Source of the DNA: Piezodorus guildinii
Taxonomy: Eukaryota; Arthropoda; Insecta; Hemiptera; Pentatomidae
Length of the DNA: 64,000 nt
Direction: 5' to 3'
Assembly: GCA_023052935.1 (NCBI GenBank)
Contig: CM041295.1
Location: 22,320,880-22,384,879, forward strand
Part shown: positions 1-11,049 of the stretch, piece after piece
Layout: the number at the start of each line of letters is the position of its first letter
Position numbering within the stretch: position 1 is the first letter of the stretch
Translations under genes and position numbers: made by a program
The notes under the pieces: generated by a model
What the model was told of the DNA's origin: nothing
What the model saw: the letters and a program-made list of their open reading frames with translations, nothing else
Databases searched by the model: none

Positions 1-87
1 AGTTTGTCATGTTTTTTTTTTAAATGTATTCATTCGTCTATTCAATCGGAGGCGATTCTCAATGATATGTGGGTAATTAATCCCTAA

Positions 88-256
88 AACTATTTTTGTG
101 AGTGGTCACCAGTTGGCTGACGGGTCTCACATACCTGAGAGAGGCTTCGAGTAACCCTCCCCCCTCCCGTTCACTTCATTATATGATTAAAAAGTCCTTC
201 CGGAACTGGGATTCGACCTCACAACTTTTGGTTTGGCAGACTAGCGCGCTAGCCAC
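88..256 (-). repeat. tRNA-derived SINE, family A, partial
   Basis: Read on the minus strand, 205-222 carries a box B-like motif (GAGGTCGAATCCC), and the tRNA-like head continues to about 256. The body (TTGGCTGACGGGTCTCAC at about 112-130) matches the fuller copy at 12555-12835. The head is cut before a complete box A, and the tail is missing. SINEs are transcribed by RNA polymerase III and copied by a LINE reverse transcriptase; the partner LINE is not identified here. Confidence 0.6.
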
Positions 257-949
257 AATTAACATAAGATATTAATTGATATTGAAAACATGGCGATTCG
301 TGATAAACTCGAATTCTTAATCCCTTATGGCCTATTTTAGTTCAAATAATGGTCGTTACGTTCAAAATATTGAGCAGTTCTAAAGGAATATATCAAAAGA
401 AATATCTTAGTAAAGTATTCATCGAGATCATTCTTTTCGATCAGAGAGATGGTCCAATCGATCATAGAGCCTCCTGATGCCTTGGGTCTTCAGCGAAGAG
501 AGAGAGGAAAGGAGCTCCATTCAAATCGGCTCATTACAAGAAGAGACCCAATCGGAACGGGAATAAATAACCGGAGGAGGAGTGGGTGAGGAGGAGCGGG
601 GGAGGAGCGGGATACAGAAGGCAGTGGAAGAAGGGTCGGCCCACTTCCTCCCTTATCGCGACTCGCGCTATCGCCGCAGGAAATAGCGCCCTTCGCACCG
701 CTAACCCATTCCACCTCCCCACTTTTTTCTTCCTTTTTCTTCTTTTTTCGTTTTTTTTTCTTTTTTTTTTTTTTTTTTTTTTTTTTGTCCCCAAAATGGA
801 ATTCTCGATATTGCAAACTTCTTCTCATTACCAGACCTAGACCGTTCCTCTTCTTACAAGGAAACAGTTTTATTTATATAGCTGCGTAAAGGCGTTTAGT
901 AACGCTTAAATGCCTCTTAGACTCTATTGAAAGAATTTTATTAATTTTT
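257..949. other. Anonymous sequence with a GC-rich patch and a T-run
   Basis: No gene recognised. 530-720 is clearly more GC-rich than its surroundings (AGGAGGAG and CGCGACTCGCGCTATCGCCG type sequence) and is followed by a pyrimidine/poly-T tract at 721-786. It could be single-copy host DNA, for example an untranslated or promoter region, but nothing decides this. Confidence 0.3.
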
Positions 950-1665
950 ACTTTTGCTTACCTACATATAAAATACATAATAACAGAAAGTATTGCGATC
1001 GTAAAAATTTTCGAATTCTAGTTTTCAACGGAAATACACATTTTAGGGTCCTCCGAGTCCAAATAACCAAGTCCCGCAAAAGGTATGTGTGTGTGTCGGT
1101 TTGTGGTAACTCCCGCCCGTAAACAAAAAGTCCTATGAAACTGAAATTTTATATTTAAGACAACTATACGCCCGAGATGTAACAAACAACTTTTTCATCT
1201 AAATCGGCTAACCAGAAGAGCCACTTTATACCATGCATTTTGCACCTTTTTACCATTTTCTCTTAAACTCGCTATATCGATGTAAAATTTGATAAACTTT
1301 AATATTATGTAGGTTTTATTCTGATTGAAATAGTCTGACAGGGCTTAAATGCCGATATTTTAAATTTTCTTCTTCTAAAGTACCTTTAAATTTATAGTTT
1401 TCAAAAAATTTGGCACATCAACTTGTCAGAATGGATAAATAACAGCTAAATATAAAAGATAAGCGAATTTGATGTACAACTAAAAGAGAAAAGTGCAAAA
1501 ATATGTTAAGGAAACAGAGCTTTTAACATATGTTAAGTGCTGCCCTCTAGCAGACAGCATCATTATCAAGTGCACAACGCCATCTAGTGGCAGCCAGAGG
1601 CACGAAAATTGCAGGCAATGGCGAGGTAAGTGAAAGTCCTGTGTTTTCCGCACCAGATTTTTTTT
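950..1665 (+). repeat. ACTTACCT repeat, near full-length copy
   Basis: Starts with ACTTTTGCTTACCTACATAT and ends with AGGTAAGTGAAAGTCCTGTG followed by CGCACCAGATTTTT. The two ends are inverted (ACTTTCACTTACCT against AGGTAAGTGAAAGT). The interior has recurring blocks: GTATTGCGATCGT, CACATTTTAGGGTCC, a GT-rich stretch, CCAGAAGAGCCACTTTATA, and TCTAAAGTACCTTTAA. There is no open reading frame. Size (about 0.7 kb) and short inverted ends suggest a non-autonomous element, but the class is unknown. Confidence 0.65.
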
Positions 1666-2300
1666 ACTTTCACTTACCTACATATAAAATATATCCTTTT
1701 CCATATATTATAAAATATATCAATATTTCCTTTCTCTCCAGTCCGATGTAAGCTAATTTTAATTTTTTTTTTGTGATATGATATATCTATTTATGTGATA
1801 TGATCTGTTTATATACTTTAATGAGATGTAAAAGATATATTTTAGGTTGATTCTTATTAATTTATTTTTGAATATGTACATAGAGATGTCACAATGACCT
1901 TTTATTTATTGTTTTCTTCTTTCTTTTGTTATTTAAATGTAGGTATATATTGTTTTAGGCCAGATATAATTTATTATTTTGACCATTAATGTTATTCTGA
2001 AGGGACATTGACCCAGAATAAACTTTATTTTCTATTTCTATTTCTAAAATATACAGACAGAGAAAGTATTGTGATCGTGCTAAGATTCATATTCGAGTTT
2101 TCACTGGAAAATACACGTTTTAGGGTCCCATGAGTTTAAATTACCAAATCCCGGAAAAATTAAGTCCATCTCGAAAGCAATGTTTTATGGATGTTATAAG
2201 TAGACAATTTTTCGGTAAAATCTCATATCAGAACGGTTTTCAAAAAATTTTCTCAAATTTCTGACCTCTTACCTAATACCTTAAGAGTAAGTTCGTGAGT
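1666..2300 (+). repeat. ACTTACCT repeat, second copy head-to-tail, interrupted
   Basis: Begins at once after the previous copy with ACTTTCACTTACCTACATAT. It is interrupted at about 1696-2045 and resumes with AGAAAGTATTGTGATCGTGC and TACACGTTTTAGGGTCCCA. The rest is truncated. Confidence 0.5.
1696..2045 (+). repeat. Probable LINE 3' tail inserted in the repeat
   Basis: Non-coding. It ends with ACCCAGAATAAACTTTATTT followed by a (TTTCTA)n-like tail. A similar ending (CCCAGAATAAAGTTATTTTT plus ATT repeats) occurs at 35800-35865, and a weaker one at 30385-30415. A shared AATAAA-type end with a simple-repeat tail is typical of 5'-truncated LINEs. Confidence 0.35.
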
Positions 2301-2580
2301 GAATAGTCTGCTTCTTTTTTTCACCTTTCCCATGAAGAGAAAATAGCGACTAAGAGTTTTTTTGACACAGCACACTTCCTGGCAAGTTCCCGAGTACTTG
2401 TGGACGGATTTGATTCAGCAGCTTCTAGTAGAACCTCATCAATATTTATAATTACTCACCCGAAGCCCTTCTTCCTTTCCTTCGTCGTGTCTCTACTGAA
2501 ATTGGGTTCTAAAATAAGTACGTAGCGTTTTTTTTCTGGTGATTTAAATAGAAACTTCAGATTCTTGTGAATATTTGTAA
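2301..2580. other. Anonymous AT-rich sequence
   Basis: No gene or recognisable repeat seen. Confidence 0.3.
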
Positions 2581-2766
2581 TCATTTATATTCTGTGATAT
2601 CCCGTTTCGTAGAGTAAGGGTAGTCTGTGACTAATGCTTTAATGTGGTCATCAACAGTTAAAGGACGACTCGAGCGCTTTGCGTCAGCCAAGTCAAAATT
2701 TTCAGTTCTTAACCAAGCAACCCACTTACGTACGGCGCTTTCCCCTAAGGGTTCATCGTCATACAT
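2581..2766 (-). pseudogene. Mariner-type transposase, N-terminal helix-turn-helix fragment
   Basis: About 60 codons on the minus strand. They contain a helix-turn-helix-like region (SAVRKWVAWLRTENFDLADA) followed by RSSRPLTVDDHIKALV, which aligns with the mariner pattern 'TVRRWFxRFRxGDFDLEDxxRxGRPxxVDDxxLKAL'. The catalytic domain and terminal repeats are absent, so this is a remnant that cannot act. The lineage differs from the mariners at 36.3 and 49.2 kb, which read RGDFDLEDKEGRGRHLALDN at this place. Confidence 0.55.
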
Positions 2767-3213
2767 ACTGCAAATTTTAGTACCCCCAAAAAATGTTAAC
2801 CCGGTTTTTTTATTTTATTTCGGTTATTTTATCCTTCAATTTGGAAATCAAATTCTTTCATATTTAATAATCACCTATTTTTTATCGATTCAAACACTCA
2901 AAAGTGGTAAATTCTTTCAAATCGACCAATTTAAAACCTTTACATTCGGTTGTCCCCTCACCCTTCTCCCTTTTATAGGACATTATATTTTAATAGCGAT
3001 TATGTAGAATGACCTTAGACCATCGCACTTTTTTTTTCTCGAAAATGTTCACATTCGCTTTACTTATCCCTTACTATATATTCCATAAATAGGTTCGTAC
3101 AAATATTAAGAAGAAATATGCCGTATAAATAAAAATATATTGTAATAAACCATTAACATATCTTACTTAACTGTTTGTTAACCATTACAGTTATTGTTAA
3201 CTATTTATAAGGT
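2767..3213. other. Anonymous AT-rich sequence
   Basis: No gene recognised. It ends in TATTTATAAGGT (3202-3213), which is repeated at 3839-3850 on the other side of the next LINE fragment. Confidence 0.3.
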
Positions 3214-3838
3214 GGCATATTTTCATTTCATTTCATTTTTATAACTAGAAAAAATGAAATCCAGGAAGATATAAAGTCCCGGTTGAAGGTGGGAAATGCG
3301 TGTTATTATTCAATTGCTAAGTTACTTAGTTCGCGGCTTCTATTTAAAAACTTAAAGGTTAGAATTTATAAATCTATTATTCTTCCAACGGTTCTTTACG
3401 GATGTGAAACGTGGCCGCTTACTTTAAAGGATGAACAACGGCTTAAGGTTTTCAAAAATAAGGTATTGCGTAATATATTTGGTTCGAAGAGAGATGAGGC
3501 CAATGGGGAGTTTAGAAGGTTGCACAACGCGGAATTACGGAGCTTGTATCCTGTGAATATAATTGAGCTGATTGCATCGCGGAGACTCAAATGGGCGAGT
3601 AAAGTTGTTGGGCTCGATGACGAGCGGATTCCGAGAAAGTTGGTATTTGCTGATCCGACTGGTAGGCGTCCGAAAGGTAGGCCGAAGCGTAGATGGGAGG
3701 ATTGCGTTAAGGCTGATCTCGGGAGCTTGGGCTTGATTGGTGAACATTGGGCGAGTCTGTGTAGGCGGAATTTGGTGGTATCGGCATCGAACCTTCGGGT
3801 TCGCTAAGCCTATTATTATTATTTATTATTATTATTAT
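3214..3838 (+). mobile_element. 5'-truncated LINE insertion with 12-bp target-site duplication
   Basis: TATTTATAAGGT occurs at 3202-3213 and again at 3839-3850 and brackets this fragment. The 3' end is an (ATT)n tail (3811-3840). The coding part is described separately. A related copy is at 47361-48218 (minus strand), and a decayed one at 10205-10532. Confidence 0.6.
3255..3807 (+). pseudogene. LINE reverse transcriptase, C-terminal part
   Basis: An open stretch of about 180 codons encodes the region downstream of the reverse-transcriptase catalytic core. Visible blocks are RLKVGNACYYS near the start, VLYGCETWPLTLKDEQRL, the basic PKGRPKRRWEDCVKADL block, and a natural stop at 3805-3807. These blocks are typical of endonuclease-type non-LTR retrotransposons. 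The catalytic YADD box is absent here because the copy is 5'-truncated, but the related copy at 47361-48218 has it. The piece cannot work alone. I do not assign a clade; RTE-like is a guess. Confidence 0.65.
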
Positions 3839-3850
3839 TATTTATAAGGT

Positions 3851-4145
3851 AGGGATGAGGAATTATGTAGTGGAGAGAACATTAGGATACTGTTCTCTGA
3901 GTGCCAAGTTCGAACCCCGGCTGAGGCAGAATTATTTATTGTTTTTCAGCTGTGGAGCGACCCTGGTGTATGGAGATCCTCCTGGGAGTGACCATCTCTA
4001 TAATGAGGGTAATCAAAATTGGGGAAAAACCTGGCGGCCGAGAGTGATTTAGGCCTAATCACCTCCTTGCATAGCCGTTGTAAATAAAACAGCAAAATCT
4101 CTATAAGTACTAAACCCGAGACCCTTCTAGGGTTGTAAGAGGTAA
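3851..4145 (+). repeat. tRNA-derived SINE, family B (candidate)
   Basis: A box B-like element, AAGTTCGAACCCCGG, lies at about 3906-3920 and is preceded by a weak box A-like stretch. The tail (GCCTAATCACCTCC, then TACTAAACCCGAGACCCTTC) recurs in altered form at 37325-37440. Two copies with the same tail support a SINE rather than a chance tRNA-like match. Confidence 0.45.
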
Positions 4146-5094
4146 AGTTTATAAGATAAACCATTACATTCCAGATGAATACTTAACAAGCTATGAAACT
4201 AACAAAGAAAAACGTTAATAACCAAAAAGAACTTCATTCTAGAGCGTACAGAAGCATACATCATTCTTGATCCCTAGCAGTTGTTAACAATTGCCTCGAA
4301 CAGATGCCGTGACATAGTATTTCCTTTCCGCGGGGATTTGATAGGGTGCTTACAAGTAAAATGAGGTGTTAATGACTTTTGTTAATGTCTGAATATCTTA
4401 CCGTTTTAATGCTCGGAAAAGCTGTTAGCGTTGAAATGTCAGCTCGTTTGGCTTTTCCGGGTCATGCTCCATTTCCCGTCGGGAGAGCCGCTGACGGCGG
4501 GGGGGGGGGGGGGAGGGGGGCTAATGTCCCCCTAATTATTTCCCTCTCCTCCTTCCCTTCCATCTTCTCCAAAATGAAAAACACCTTGAGCAATCATGAT
4601 AAAAACTTAATAACGTTTCTCATGCGGTATACTTAGCCTTTTCTATTTCTTTGGATTCCGTTGAACAATAAGTTTTTTCCTGTTCGGAAGTAAAATACCT
4701 AAATTTATTCGTTTTTAAAGTTTTAGATCTGGAAACTGTTAAAACTGTAATTAATTAAAGGAGCCAAATGTAGATAGAAAGAAAAAAAAATAAGAGAACA
4801 ATTTCCTAAGAAAAACATGACATAAGAGCTATATTTGACCAAGAGGTAAATTTATTTTAAAATATAAAAAAATCAACAAACAAATTTAGAACAATCTATA
4901 GCCATAATATAGAATAAATTTATATGGTGACAATATACTGAAAAAAAATTCACTGCGTATTATTAAACAAAAATAACAGAAAAGCTAGTGTTGCAACTAT
5001 AGTGCGAAAAAGTAAAAATATTGACTGCAGTCCAACAAAGGCTTTAGAATTACTATTCTTATTGTAGATCGCCATTTTGGGAAGCGAAAAGTTA
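4146..5094. other. Anonymous sequence with a poly-G run
   Basis: No gene recognised. A G-run of about 20 bases interrupted by one A (about 4498-4519) follows a GC-rich patch at 4440-4500. It could form a G-quadruplex, but nothing else supports a function. Confidence 0.3.
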
Positions 5095-5200
5095 TTAAAA
5101 AAGGAAGAATTTGAACGATGATAGTGAGCGAGCATGGTGGATTCTTGATGGGAGGGAATTCCAAGAGCTGATGGAACTTGCAAGAAAGGAGAGTTCATAT
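5095..5200 (-). pseudogene. LINE reverse transcriptase C-terminal tail
   Basis: On the minus strand, one frame reads SSWNSLPSRIHHARSLSSFK and then stops (5095-5097). This is the familiar end block of CR1/Jockey/RTEX-type proteins ('WNSLPxxIRxAxSLxxFK'). Only some 35 codons remain, and no catalytic part is present. Confidence 0.5.
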
Positions 5201-5286
5201 TGGTAATGCATGGATAATATACAGATAATTCGACTGATGATTTAAAATTCTATTATCATGAAAAAAGGACAACCGAAATCATGAAA

Positions 5287-5320
<34 letters not shown>

Positions 5321-5849
5321 TATTGTATTCAGTGTAATTAGTAAATATAGTATATATTTTGGATTAAATAATATAACCGTAGAAATTATTATATTTTATT
5401 AAATTTATGCCCTTTCCGTCACTCATACGATATTCAATAACTTGATTGTTATATAACTTATTTTTCTAACATCTTTAGATTTTCAACTGTATTTTATACA
5501 TCTATCTATATTACCATACTTACTTACAGGGGAAAAAAAACTAACCTGAAAAAATATTGATGTCATTTTCTCCTTCAGTTGGAGGTAAGATTCTTTAATA
5601 CTGCACATTTAGTCATTTTTCATATATGCTAACACGTAGGAATGGTTAATTAATTCTAATAAATATAATTTAAGTGGAAGAAATTGAAATAAATTCGGAT
5701 TTAAGCTCTGTCATACTACTTCATCCAAAAAAAAAAAAAAACTCTATCAAACTGAAGTCTATTTAATTTTATATTAACAAAGAAAGTTTAATCAAATTCT
5801 TATAACAAAGACAAAATCTAAAATTCATTATATAAAGTGGAGCTTATAT
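5201..5849. other. Anonymous sequence with poly-A and (AT)n tract
   Basis: A poly-A run and (AT)n tract lie at 5283-5324. Otherwise AT-rich with nothing recognised. Confidence 0.3.
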
Positions 5850-6022
5850 GAATTTTAGTTCCGTGCGATTTTTCGTATTTAGCTAGACTTAGACTAACCA
5901 CCTTCACACACAGACATTTGGAATCAGAGGACCCCGGGGTGTGTTAAAACTTCTAATTTAAACATTTTCACGATCGCAGTACGTTTCCTTATTATATACT
6001 TCATATAAAGGTAAGTGATATA
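5850..6022 (-). repeat. ACTTACCT repeat, fragment
   Basis: On the minus strand this shows the left-end block of the family: ATCACTTACCTTTATATGAA, GCGATCGTGAAAATG, and a GT-rich stretch near 5910. It is diverged. Confidence 0.45.
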
Positions 6023-6451
6023 AAATTAATAGAATTTCAGTTTAATAAATTCAGTTTCGAGCTGGACCTACTGATCATTTTAAGAAACTCAGTTATTAGA
6101 TAACGTGGTAATTAAATGTAATAAAACGATGATAATAATTTTAATTAAATGGAATAGCATGATGATTAGATCTTAAGAAGATATTCTATAACAAGTCAGT
6201 TTAACTGAGGCCCAATCTATTGAATAGCGTTCCAAAACGAGTTAATTATGGAATAACAGGACTTTGGGAACTGATAGGAAGCCGCCGAAGATAAACAGTT
6301 GCCCGCTTAGGGCTTCAATTCAATTCTCGTCATTCCTCAATCGGCAACATTCCCCTCTTCCAACAGTAAAAAGGAAAAAAAAAGATATAAAAAAATTCTT
6401 AACCATTTACATACTATTGTTTCAGAAGTACTAAATAACATGACATGAAAA
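6023..6451. other. Anonymous sequence
   Basis: Nothing recognised. Confidence 0.3.
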
Positions 6452-7215
6452 AAATCTGGTGCGCGCAACACACGACTTTCACTTACCTCCGTTTTCAATA
6501 TCGAAGATTAAAGAATTTTTAAATACAGTTAGAGATAAAAATGAGTGAAACTATCAAACGATTAATTAAATTGAATTTATATAGAAACAAATATTTATTT
6601 TAAAAAAATTATTATATTATTATCTAAAATAATCAGTTAGTTTTATCGGCTTTTCATCACTCTCTGTTAACTATTAAAAGCTTGTTTATAGGATAATATT
6701 TTTTTCTAAAATCTTTAGCTTTCCAATCGGTATATCATACATGTATATTACTTTTCTTAGGTTCAAAAAAAAAAAAAAAATTGCATTAAAAAAATATTTT
6801 TTCAGTTTTTCCTTTAGTTGTATTTTAAATTTGTTCAACTTGCATATTTAGCTATAATTTATCAATGCTAAACATTTTTATAGATTCAATAGCTATTTTT
6901 ATAGAATCTAAAAAATTAAAGGTACTTTAGAGGAAGAAAATTTAAAATATCGGTATTTAAGCCCTGTCAAACTATATATTATATTATATGGTTATTTTTT
7001 TTTTGAATATACATAATCAAAAATATTTTAGGGAGAGGAAATTTAAAATATCGGCAATAACGTTCTCTCAGGCTATTTCAATCAGAATAAAACCTACATG
7101 ATATTAAAGCCCTTTCAATTTTACATCAGTATAGCGAGTTCAATTAAAATCTTTACAGCTGATTTAGATAAAAGCATACAAATATGTTCAAGGACCTTCC
7201 TTGAACAAGAGATAA
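6452..7215 (-). repeat. ACTTACCT repeat, near full-length copy
   Basis: Reads inward from AAATCTGGTGCGCGCAACAC and ACGACTTTCACTTACCT at 6452-6487, through AAAGGTACTTTAGAGGAAGA (about 6918) and CAGAATAAAACCTACATGAT (about 7083). It keeps the family's block order in reverse. The 6.9-7.05 kb part looks partly duplicated: the 'GGAAATTTAAAATATCGG' type block occurs twice. Confidence 0.6.
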
Positions 7216-7481
7216 TTTAGCAATTAAAAATCACTATGAAATTTTAATTGGAAGGCTACTGAGTCACACCAGTGACGCGGCTGAGAGCGAGTCGCTAGGA
7301 TCTCTTGGATTTCGCTTTTTCCTCCACAAGTGGAGGGAAAAGCCCAGGCTGGGGTCCCTATAGGAGTTGTATATTGTATGCTGGTTTGTATGATGTTCAT
7401 TTTCTGCCAACTTTTTACTTATCTCAACTGTAGGTTGATGATTTGATTTGTTTTGTTTTTATATTTATTATTATTTAATTA

Positions 7482-7485
<4 letters not shown>
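7216..7485. other. Anonymous sequence
   Basis: No gene or known repeat seen. Confidence 0.3.
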
Positions 7486-7552
<67 letters not shown>

Positions 7553-7555
7553 TAA
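7486..7555. repeat. (TA)n microsatellite
   Basis: About 65 bases of nearly pure TA that abut the left end of the Tc1 element. Confidence 0.95.
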
Positions 7556-9110
7556 ACTGCTGTGCAAAAATATTGCATCAGGGAACAATTAAATTAAAAA
7601 AATTGTATTCCTTTATTCACATTTTCCGAAACTTGATTTCTTGATACTTTAAGATAATACTGTCTATGCCAAAGGTCACAAGTAGAGAATTAAGGCTTTT
7701 TTATCCTACTCTGTAAGCCAAAAGAAGATAATTACTCCTAAATCAGCCAGTATGCAACTTTCCTTTGTCCTATTCACGATTGCTTTTCAAGTTTTTTCTT
7801 CAATTTCTTTCTTGTGATTTCTTCAAAGAGTCTTTTTTCTGCAAATTATGAACCGCGAGACTCACTTAACTGAAACAGACTGTGTGAGAATAGTGACGTT
7901 TTCTGAAACTGGAGTGAGTCAGCGTGAAATCGCTCAGCGACTTGGAGTAAACCAATCCACGGTCTCAAGAGTTCTTCGTAGGCACAGGGATATCAGAAGC
8001 TACAGTAGAAGACCCGGGCAAGGCAAGCCAAGGATAACTACTGCTCAAGAAGACAGATTTCTTCGGCTATCTGCCTTGAGAAATCGTACTTTCACGGGAA
8101 ATCAGCTACGAGGACTCATCAGCCAATTCAGGAATGTTGAAATTTCGAGTTCTACAGTTAGAAGGCGTCTTAGGGAGAACAACTTATCGTCTAGAAGACC
8201 TGTAACTGGGCCTCATCTTACTAGAACACACAGAGTTTCCCGCTCGACAACACGCCGAATGGACAGAAGATGATTGGAGGCGAGTTCTGTTTAGTGATGA
8301 GTCCAGATTCGCTTTGCACTCACCTGATGGAAGGGAAAGAGTGTGGAGAAGGAGAGGAGAGAGGTACGCAGCTTGCAACATGTCCTACAGATCAAGTTTT
8401 GGAGGGTGCTCAATAATGGTTTGGGGCGGAATCAGCATCGAGGCACGAACGGAGCTCCACAGAATAACTGGAGGGGCTTTGACTGCTCACAGGTACTTGA
8501 CAGAGGTGATTGATGATCACGTGATCCCTTTTGCTCCATATGTGGGTGATAACTTCCTTTTTTTACAATACAATGCAAGACCCCATACGGCGAATGTTGT
8601 CCGACAATACCTACAAGAGGTTGAAACCACACTTTTGGAGATCCCACCAAGAAGCCCTGATCTCAATCCCATTGAGCACATTTGGGATGTGATAGAGAGG
8701 CGGCTCAGAGGTCAGCGAAACCTCCGGACAACCCTGGATGAGGTGGAAACAGCTGTCAGGGAGGAATGGGAGAATATTTACCAGGCCGTCATCGTGAACG
8801 TCATTTACCTAAGGCCGTCATCAACGCTAGGGGAGGGCGGACAAGATATTGTTAGAAAATTGTTAACCACATTTAAATGTTTTTTTCATTTTTTCTTTAT
8901 TTTTCTTATCTCAATAAAGAGACATTTTCATTTATTTGTTTGTTTGTTTTTATTTATCCCTTCCCAGATAATTTTTAATGCTATAAATTTGTTTTATACT
9001 TACTTCACAACAGTCTTATTAAATAAAATCGCCAGAAAATAAAGCATTGAAGTAATGTTTTATGAGATATTAAAAAATATCGAAGTGATGCAATATTTTT
9101 GCACAGCAGT
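7556..9110 (+). mobile_element. Tc1-family DNA transposon, inactive
   Basis: A perfect 25-bp terminal inverted repeat: the left copy 7556-7580 begins ACTGCTGTGCAAAAATATTG, and the right copy at 9086-9110 is its reverse complement. The element is about 1.55 kb, a normal size for Tc1. Both flanks are (TA)n, as expected for a family that inserts at TA. The transposase inside is broken. Confidence 0.9.
7848..8855 (+). pseudogene. Tc1-like DD34E transposase, frameshifted and missing a catalytic Asp
   Basis: The N-terminal part (7848 to about 8235) holds the paired helix-turn-helix (GVSQREIAQRLGVNQSTVSR) and a second domain (STVRRRLRENNL). The frame then shifts near 8235, and the catalytic domain continues (ARQHAEWTEDDW onward). 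The first Asp is in FSDESRF (8296-8298). The second should be in the 'QDNARPH' motif but reads YNARPH, so the codon at 8569-8571 is Tyr. The Glu is in NPIEHIWD (8674-8676), 34 residues after it. A second frameshift lies near 8770-8810, before a C-terminus ending at the stop 8853-8855. Two shifts and a lost catalytic residue make it inactive. Tc1 transposases are normally about 340 residues, which fits the span. Confidence 0.88.
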
Positions 9111-9118
9111 ATATATAT

Positions 9119-9165
<47 letters not shown>

Positions 9166-9170
9166 ATATA
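9111..9170. repeat. (TA)n microsatellite
   Basis: TA-rich tract directly right of the Tc1 element, probably the other half of the tract at 7486-7555. Confidence 0.9.
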
Positions 9171-9839
9171 TTATCATTCATTTGTATTTATTATTTCATT
9201 TATTTGTATTTATCTCAATTATAGGTTGTTGTTTGTTTTGAATATATATTATATTTTATTTTATTTGACTTTATCATTGTATACTGTATATATTGTGTGA
9301 ATGGGATCTTATATCACTATTACTAATGTTCATATAGAAACAAATTGTAATATATCTCAATAAATAAATAAAATAAAAAAATTGGAAGGCTACACCATTT
9401 TGGACCATAAATTTTGTTGGAGTTTTCTGTCAAGTAAAGAGTGTAGTGAAGTCAGACACAGGATTGAGTGAACGAACAAGGCAATGAATGTCCACATTGC
9501 AAAATGTTAGTAGAAGCACAAGGGAGACAGAGCAGGGAGAAGAACGGGCCACGAGCCAGCCATCACCACAGGTAGGAGCTCAAACAACATATTCAGAATT
9601 ATATCAACGTTCAAGCTTTCACACTTAACTCATATTTCTATTTAGAAATGTCATTTTCTATTGTCATTAATTAATTAAAGATCAAACATTGTCAATAAGT
9701 TCATGTATATTTCAAACCCCAAAAATACAGTCCACTCAAAATCATACTATTCATGCATGGTCCATGGGCAATATTCATATGAAACAAATTAAAATGAATT
9801 GTCGGGATCACAAAACAAAAAATAGTGGAATAAATTCTT
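9171..9839. other. Anonymous sequence
   Basis: No gene recognised. 9380-9590 is less AT-rich than its surroundings and ends in a splice-donor-like CACAGGTAGGAG at about 9568. This alone does not support an exon. Confidence 0.3.
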
Positions 9840-10093
9840 CTTCTTCTTTCTCCTTGGTGCCTTTCAGCGTGGAGGGGCCTCATCTATCCATTTTCGTCAG
9901 CCATCGCGGTCCTTTGCCAACATCCTCAAAGCACCCAGCTGCTTGCCCCTCTTCTTTCCATTTTTGCAATCTCGTCCGTCCATGTTTTTCGAGGTCTTCC
10001 CCTAGGCCTCTTGTCAGTCGGTCTTGCCTTAAAGAATTTTCGGGGCTCCCTTTCCTCGTTCATCCTTATCACATGGCCAAACCATTTGAGCAC
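9840..10093 (-). pseudogene. LINE reverse transcriptase, C-terminal fragment
   Basis: On the minus strand from 10093 the frame reads VLKWFGHVIRMNEEREPRKF and then the basic block RPRGRPRKTWTDEIAKMERR before a stop. 'LKWFGHVxRM...RPRGRPRKTW' is a hallmark of the C-terminal domain of endonuclease-type LINEs in insects. It is a remnant of about 50 recognisable codons without a catalytic core, and a different lineage from the element at 3255. Confidence 0.65.
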
Positions 10094-10120
10094 CTATTCC
10101 AATACCCTAACCCCTAACCC

Positions 10121-10180
10121 TCACGAAACAAAAGGTACAAAATGTATTGTATAAAGTGCCTCTTCAGGTTCATCCATGTT
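10121..10180 (-). repeat. ACTTACCT repeat, small fragment
   Basis: CAAAATGTATTGTATAAAGT followed by GCCTCTTCAGGTT matches the middle block of the family (compare about 61780-61815). Confidence 0.4.
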
Positions 10181-10204
10181 AATCTTCAGTATTTCGAAAA
10201 TAAA

Positions 10205-10532
10205 TTAGTAGAGGAAATATAAGGTCCGATGAGAGATGAGTCTCCTGGGGAAGTTAGAATATTATACGATGCGGAATTATGAAGCTTGTACCCTGTCAGT
10301 GAGTTGATAGCACTGCAGTGAATCAAACTGTGGTGTAAAGATGTTGGGATCAGTAAAGAACGAATTAATGGGAAGTTAATACGCGCTGAAACGACTGTTA
10401 GGCATCCAAGAGGTAGGCAAAAACGTCGGTGAGAGGATTTGCTTAAGTGTGATCTCGGCGGCTTGGAGATTTGGACGAATTTTGGTGGCATTGACGTCGA
10501 ACCTTTGGGTTCATTAAGCTTATAATTATTAT
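10205..10532 (+). pseudogene. Decayed copy of the LINE seen at 3214-3838
   Basis: Nucleotide-level similarity to 3465-3820 in the same order: GATGAGAGATGAGTC, ATGCGGAATTATGAAGCTTG, GTAGGCAAAAACGTCGGTGA, and TCGAACCTTTGGGTTC, ending in ATTATTATTAC. The reading frame is broken many times. Confidence 0.6.
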
Positions 10533-11049
10533 TACAACTTGAGCCTACCATTATAAAAAAAATTACAGAAAAAGTTAGTAAAATTAAAAAGGTTTTATTT
10601 AAGGTGTTTCTTTTCACGAACTATTGAAAGACAAAACATTTTTTGGCTGAGATTAAGAGGCAGCGGTTATAAGGTTAAAAATAAGCTGGTGGATCGTTGG
10701 GTCGTTGCTACTCCGCCAAGGAAGAAGAAATGAAGACAAGAAGAAGAAAGGAGCTCTGGTAAGAAGTTTATTAAAAGAAACATCGGACGAGTGGCACTTG
10801 TCCTCATGCACAAGCGGAATTTAATAAACATGGAATTTAGATTACATCCGGCAGAGGGGTGAGCTTTTGGCCTCACGTGATTCCCTATGTTGAAAAAGCT
10901 GCTCCCTGTTTCTCCTGAAATTTAATCATTGAGACTTCCTCCTTTATTATATTCCCTTCACAATACATAAATACACGACGCTTAATGATGTGTACGTTAT
11001 ATTAATCCAAGTGATGCTTAATTAAATGAGCTAATTTGTTTTTGTTTTT
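10533..11049. other. Anonymous sequence
   Basis: Nothing recognised. Confidence 0.3.

Noticed and set aside
490..840. Lysine- or phenylalanine-rich open frames
   Set aside because: Translation of a poly-T/poly-A tract, with no domain.
4498..4519. G-quadruplex regulatory element
   Set aside because: A G-run without any neighbouring gene or promoter to regulate.
7453..7644. Open frames across (TA)n tracts with alternating Ile-Tyr (also at 9055, 46063, 50499, 55908)
   Set aside because: Microsatellite translation.
10102..10118. Telomere-like CCCTAACCCCTAACCCT
   Set aside because: Only three imperfect units inside a LINE remnant; too short for a telomeric tract.
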